Assembly (NCBI RefSeq): GCF_007741495.1
Contig: NZ_CP036262.1
Coordinates: 4,712,001 to 4,776,000, forward strand
Source of the DNA: Roseimaritima multifibrata
GTDB lineage: Bacteria > Planctomycetota > Planctomycetia > Pirellulales > Pirellulaceae
Direction of reading: 5' to 3'
Length of the DNA: 64,000 nt
Positions 62,914-64,000 of the stretch are shown here, one piece after another (within the stretch, counting starts at the first letter, position 1; each line of letters starts with the position of its first letter). The notes under the pieces were generated by a model, which was given only the letters and a program-made list of their open reading frames with translations, searched no databases and was not told the origin of the DNA. The translations under genes were made by a program, and so were the position numbers.

Positions 62914-63224
62914 AAACTGCCGGCAAGGGACTCCGCCGCACAAGCAAACATTGCTTGCTGCGGCTGGCGAGGAACCGGCCCCATCTACTAGTGGAACGGC
63001 ACAAGCCGTCCGACCTGCAGCGGTAAAAGCATCTGCGACACCTTCTCCGTCGCAAGCCCGCCCTAAGCAGGAAAACGCAGGCGCCCCGGTAGAAACCTAG
63101 GCCTGAAAGCCTGCAGTTTTGGCACACAATTCGCGACGTCTGATTACAGTACATGGTGCAGGGCAATCTGCTCTATTCACCAATCAACGTCCCGTTTCTA
63201 ACTCTTTCCGAAAGTCCCTAAGTC
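62914..63224. other. Intergenic before sodC
   Basis: No gene. A REP-like element at 62989-63020 (ACGGC-ACAA-GCCGT stem, loop ACAA) and two short inverted repeats. sodC starts at 63225. Confidence 0.5.
62989..63020 (+). repeat. REP-like element with ACAA loop
   Basis: GTGGAACGGCACAAGCCGTC: the five-base stem is perfect but the tetraloop is ACAA. The right flank CCTGCAG matches the copies at 51.8-52.0 kb. Confidence 0.75.
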
Positions 63225-63836
63225 ATGATCCGAACCAAACCCTTCGCGCTAGCGGTCGCCTTCGCCACATGTTTTGCGTTCTCTTCGGCGAGCGCTCAGG
63301 ATAAACCAGCCCATTCCCACGAGAAAGAGTCCCATCATGGGCACGCGGAAGCGGGGCATCATCACGGTGACCTCCCGACCTTTGGCGTCGCGATCGTGAC
63401 CCCGACCAAAGGAAACAAGGTCCGCGGAGTTCTTCAGCTGAAGCAAGTCGGAGACGACCTGAAGGTGATGGGCAAGGTCCGTAATTTAACTCCGGGAAAG
63501 CACGGATTCCATATCCATGAATTCGGTGATTTTCGCGACGGGGCTAAAGGGACAAGCGCTGGGGGCCACTTTAACCCAGCGGGAGTCGATCATGGCCCGG
63601 AGGGTCATGGTCATGTGGGTGACCTGGGCAACATCACAGCAAACGACGAAGGTGTCGCCACAATCAAAACCACTCTTAAAAACACCAAACTGCACTTCGT
63701 CCTCGGACGCAGCTTTGTCATTCATGCAGACGCTGATGACCTTAAAAGCCAGCCCAGCGGAAATGCTGGACCTCGAGTCGGCTTGGGCATCATCGGAATC
63801 GGAAATGCCGAATACAAACCAGCTGCAAAAAAATAG
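63225..63836 (+). CDS. sodC: Superoxide dismutase [Cu-Zn], secreted, without conserved cysteines
   Basis: 203 residues. Signal peptide to A24; then a His-rich metal-binding segment (HSHEKESHHGHAEAGHHHG, residues 30-48). The SOD fold keeps its metal ligands: H96 and H98 (GFHIHEF), H115 (GGHFNP), H123, H130 and D133 (DHGPEGHGHVGDLGN), H167 (FVIHADADD) and the catalytic Arg R184 (GNAGPRVG). The two Cys that form the family's disulfide are absent: the only Cys is C16 in the signal peptide. It dismutates superoxide in the periplasm. A terminator follows at 63857-63902. Confidence 0.93.
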   Translation: MIRTKPFALAVAFATCFAFSSASAQDKPAHSHEKESHHGHAEAGHHHGDLPTFGVAIVTPTKGNKVRGVLQLKQVGDDLKVMGKVRNLTPGKHGFHIHEFGDFRDGAKGTSAGGHFNPAGVDHGPEGHGHVGDLGNITANDEGVATIKTTLKNTKLHFVLGRSFVIHADADDLKSQPSGNAGPRVGLGIIGIGNAEYKPAAKK

Positions 63837-63856
63837 TCATCGCTAGCTTCCAAACC

Positions 63857-63902
63857 AAAGGCAAGACCTGGAGCCCCATATGCTTCAGCCTTGCCTTTTT
63901 TC
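63857..63902 (+). terminator. Rho-independent terminator after sodC
   Basis: AAAGGCAAG (63857-63865) pairs with CTTGCCTTT (63890-63898), a 9-bp stem, followed by TTTTTTC. It is 20 bp after the stop codon of sodC. Confidence 0.85.
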
Positions 63903-63950
63903 GTTGGCAACCAGCGGGATCATCCCAATGCCACCAACCGTGACATCTTT

Positions 63951-63980
63951 CTAAGCGGAACGGCGCAAGCCGCCCGGAAA
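63951..63980 (+). repeat. REP-like element at the window end
   Basis: CTAAGCGGAACGGCGCAAGC followed by CGCCCGG: stem with GCAA loop and one G-T/C mismatch at the distal pair. Confidence 0.8.
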
Positions 63981-64000
63981 AGAAAGGTCCGTGCATTGTC

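Overview
The window looks like chromosome from a Planctomycetota bacterium, probably of the Pirellulaceae (Rhodopirellula-like). This is an inference from gene content: a BBP7-type beta-barrel protein, a surface protein with the basic N-terminal export motif ending in LLAA, an SHD1 domain, an NPYSAP-type N-terminus on a membrane protein, Tat-exported secreted enzymes, a MoxR ATPase, a sigma factor with an extra N-terminal HTH, and GC-rich DNA with REP-like repeats. No rRNA is present and I see no insertion sequence or CRISPR array.

Layout. 1-12.8 kb: truncated giant surface protein, BBP7 porin, SDR, class IV aminotransferase, alpha/beta hydrolase, a lipoprotein, transglutaminase, MoxR, a PQQ-type propeller protein and an unknown protein. 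12.9-22.3 kb: a REP-like repeat block, a RimB-RimK pair (RimK with a fused TrkA_C domain) behind a sugar dehydrogenase, FKBP isomerase, a Wzz-like polysaccharide protein, CoA-binding protein, small membrane proteins and a sialidase. 22.3-33 kb: a 48-residue lipoprotein, DUF1254 protein, CE15-type esterase, SGNH hydrolase, membrane proteins, and a fatty acid desaturase lying between two tandem-repeat arrays that share one inverted-repeat core.

33,268-45,562 is an integrated mobile element inserted at the 3' end and terminator of a tRNA-Gln(CTG) gene. It has a 71-bp perfect direct repeat at each end and a tyrosine integrase at the right end. It also carries two excisionase-like HTH proteins, a RepA-type helicase followed by an iteron/cruciform region that looks like an origin, and a five-copy 15-bp palindrome found only inside the element. 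Its cargo is a membrane-anchored SHD1-thermonuclease, a DUF4062 (TIR/NTPase-like) protein next to a four-helix membrane protein, a block of about 0.8 kb resembling a large structured RNA, and an OafA-type acyltransferase with an SGNH domain. I see no relaxase, conjugation or capsid gene. The integrase reading frame runs through the attachment site: in the integrated form its last 21 codons are antisense to the tRNA, while in the reconstructed circle the frame continues for 58 codons and ends in a GTGA overlap with a small zinc-ribbon gene. Outside the left end lies a decayed integrase C-terminus, evidence that a related element once occupied the same site.

45.8-64 kb is ordinary chromosome: an FHA-GAF-SpoIIE phosphatase overlapping an acylphosphatase and followed by a prenyltransferase-repeat protein; a halogenase-like flavoprotein overlapping a phosphodiesterase; a 19-copy 7-bp G-rich satellite and further REP-like repeats; hemH; a J-like membrane protein, coaX, obg and rpmA on the minus strand; two secreted unknowns; an HTH-containing sigma-70 factor with a long leader; and a Cu/Zn superoxide dismutase without cysteines in its mature part.
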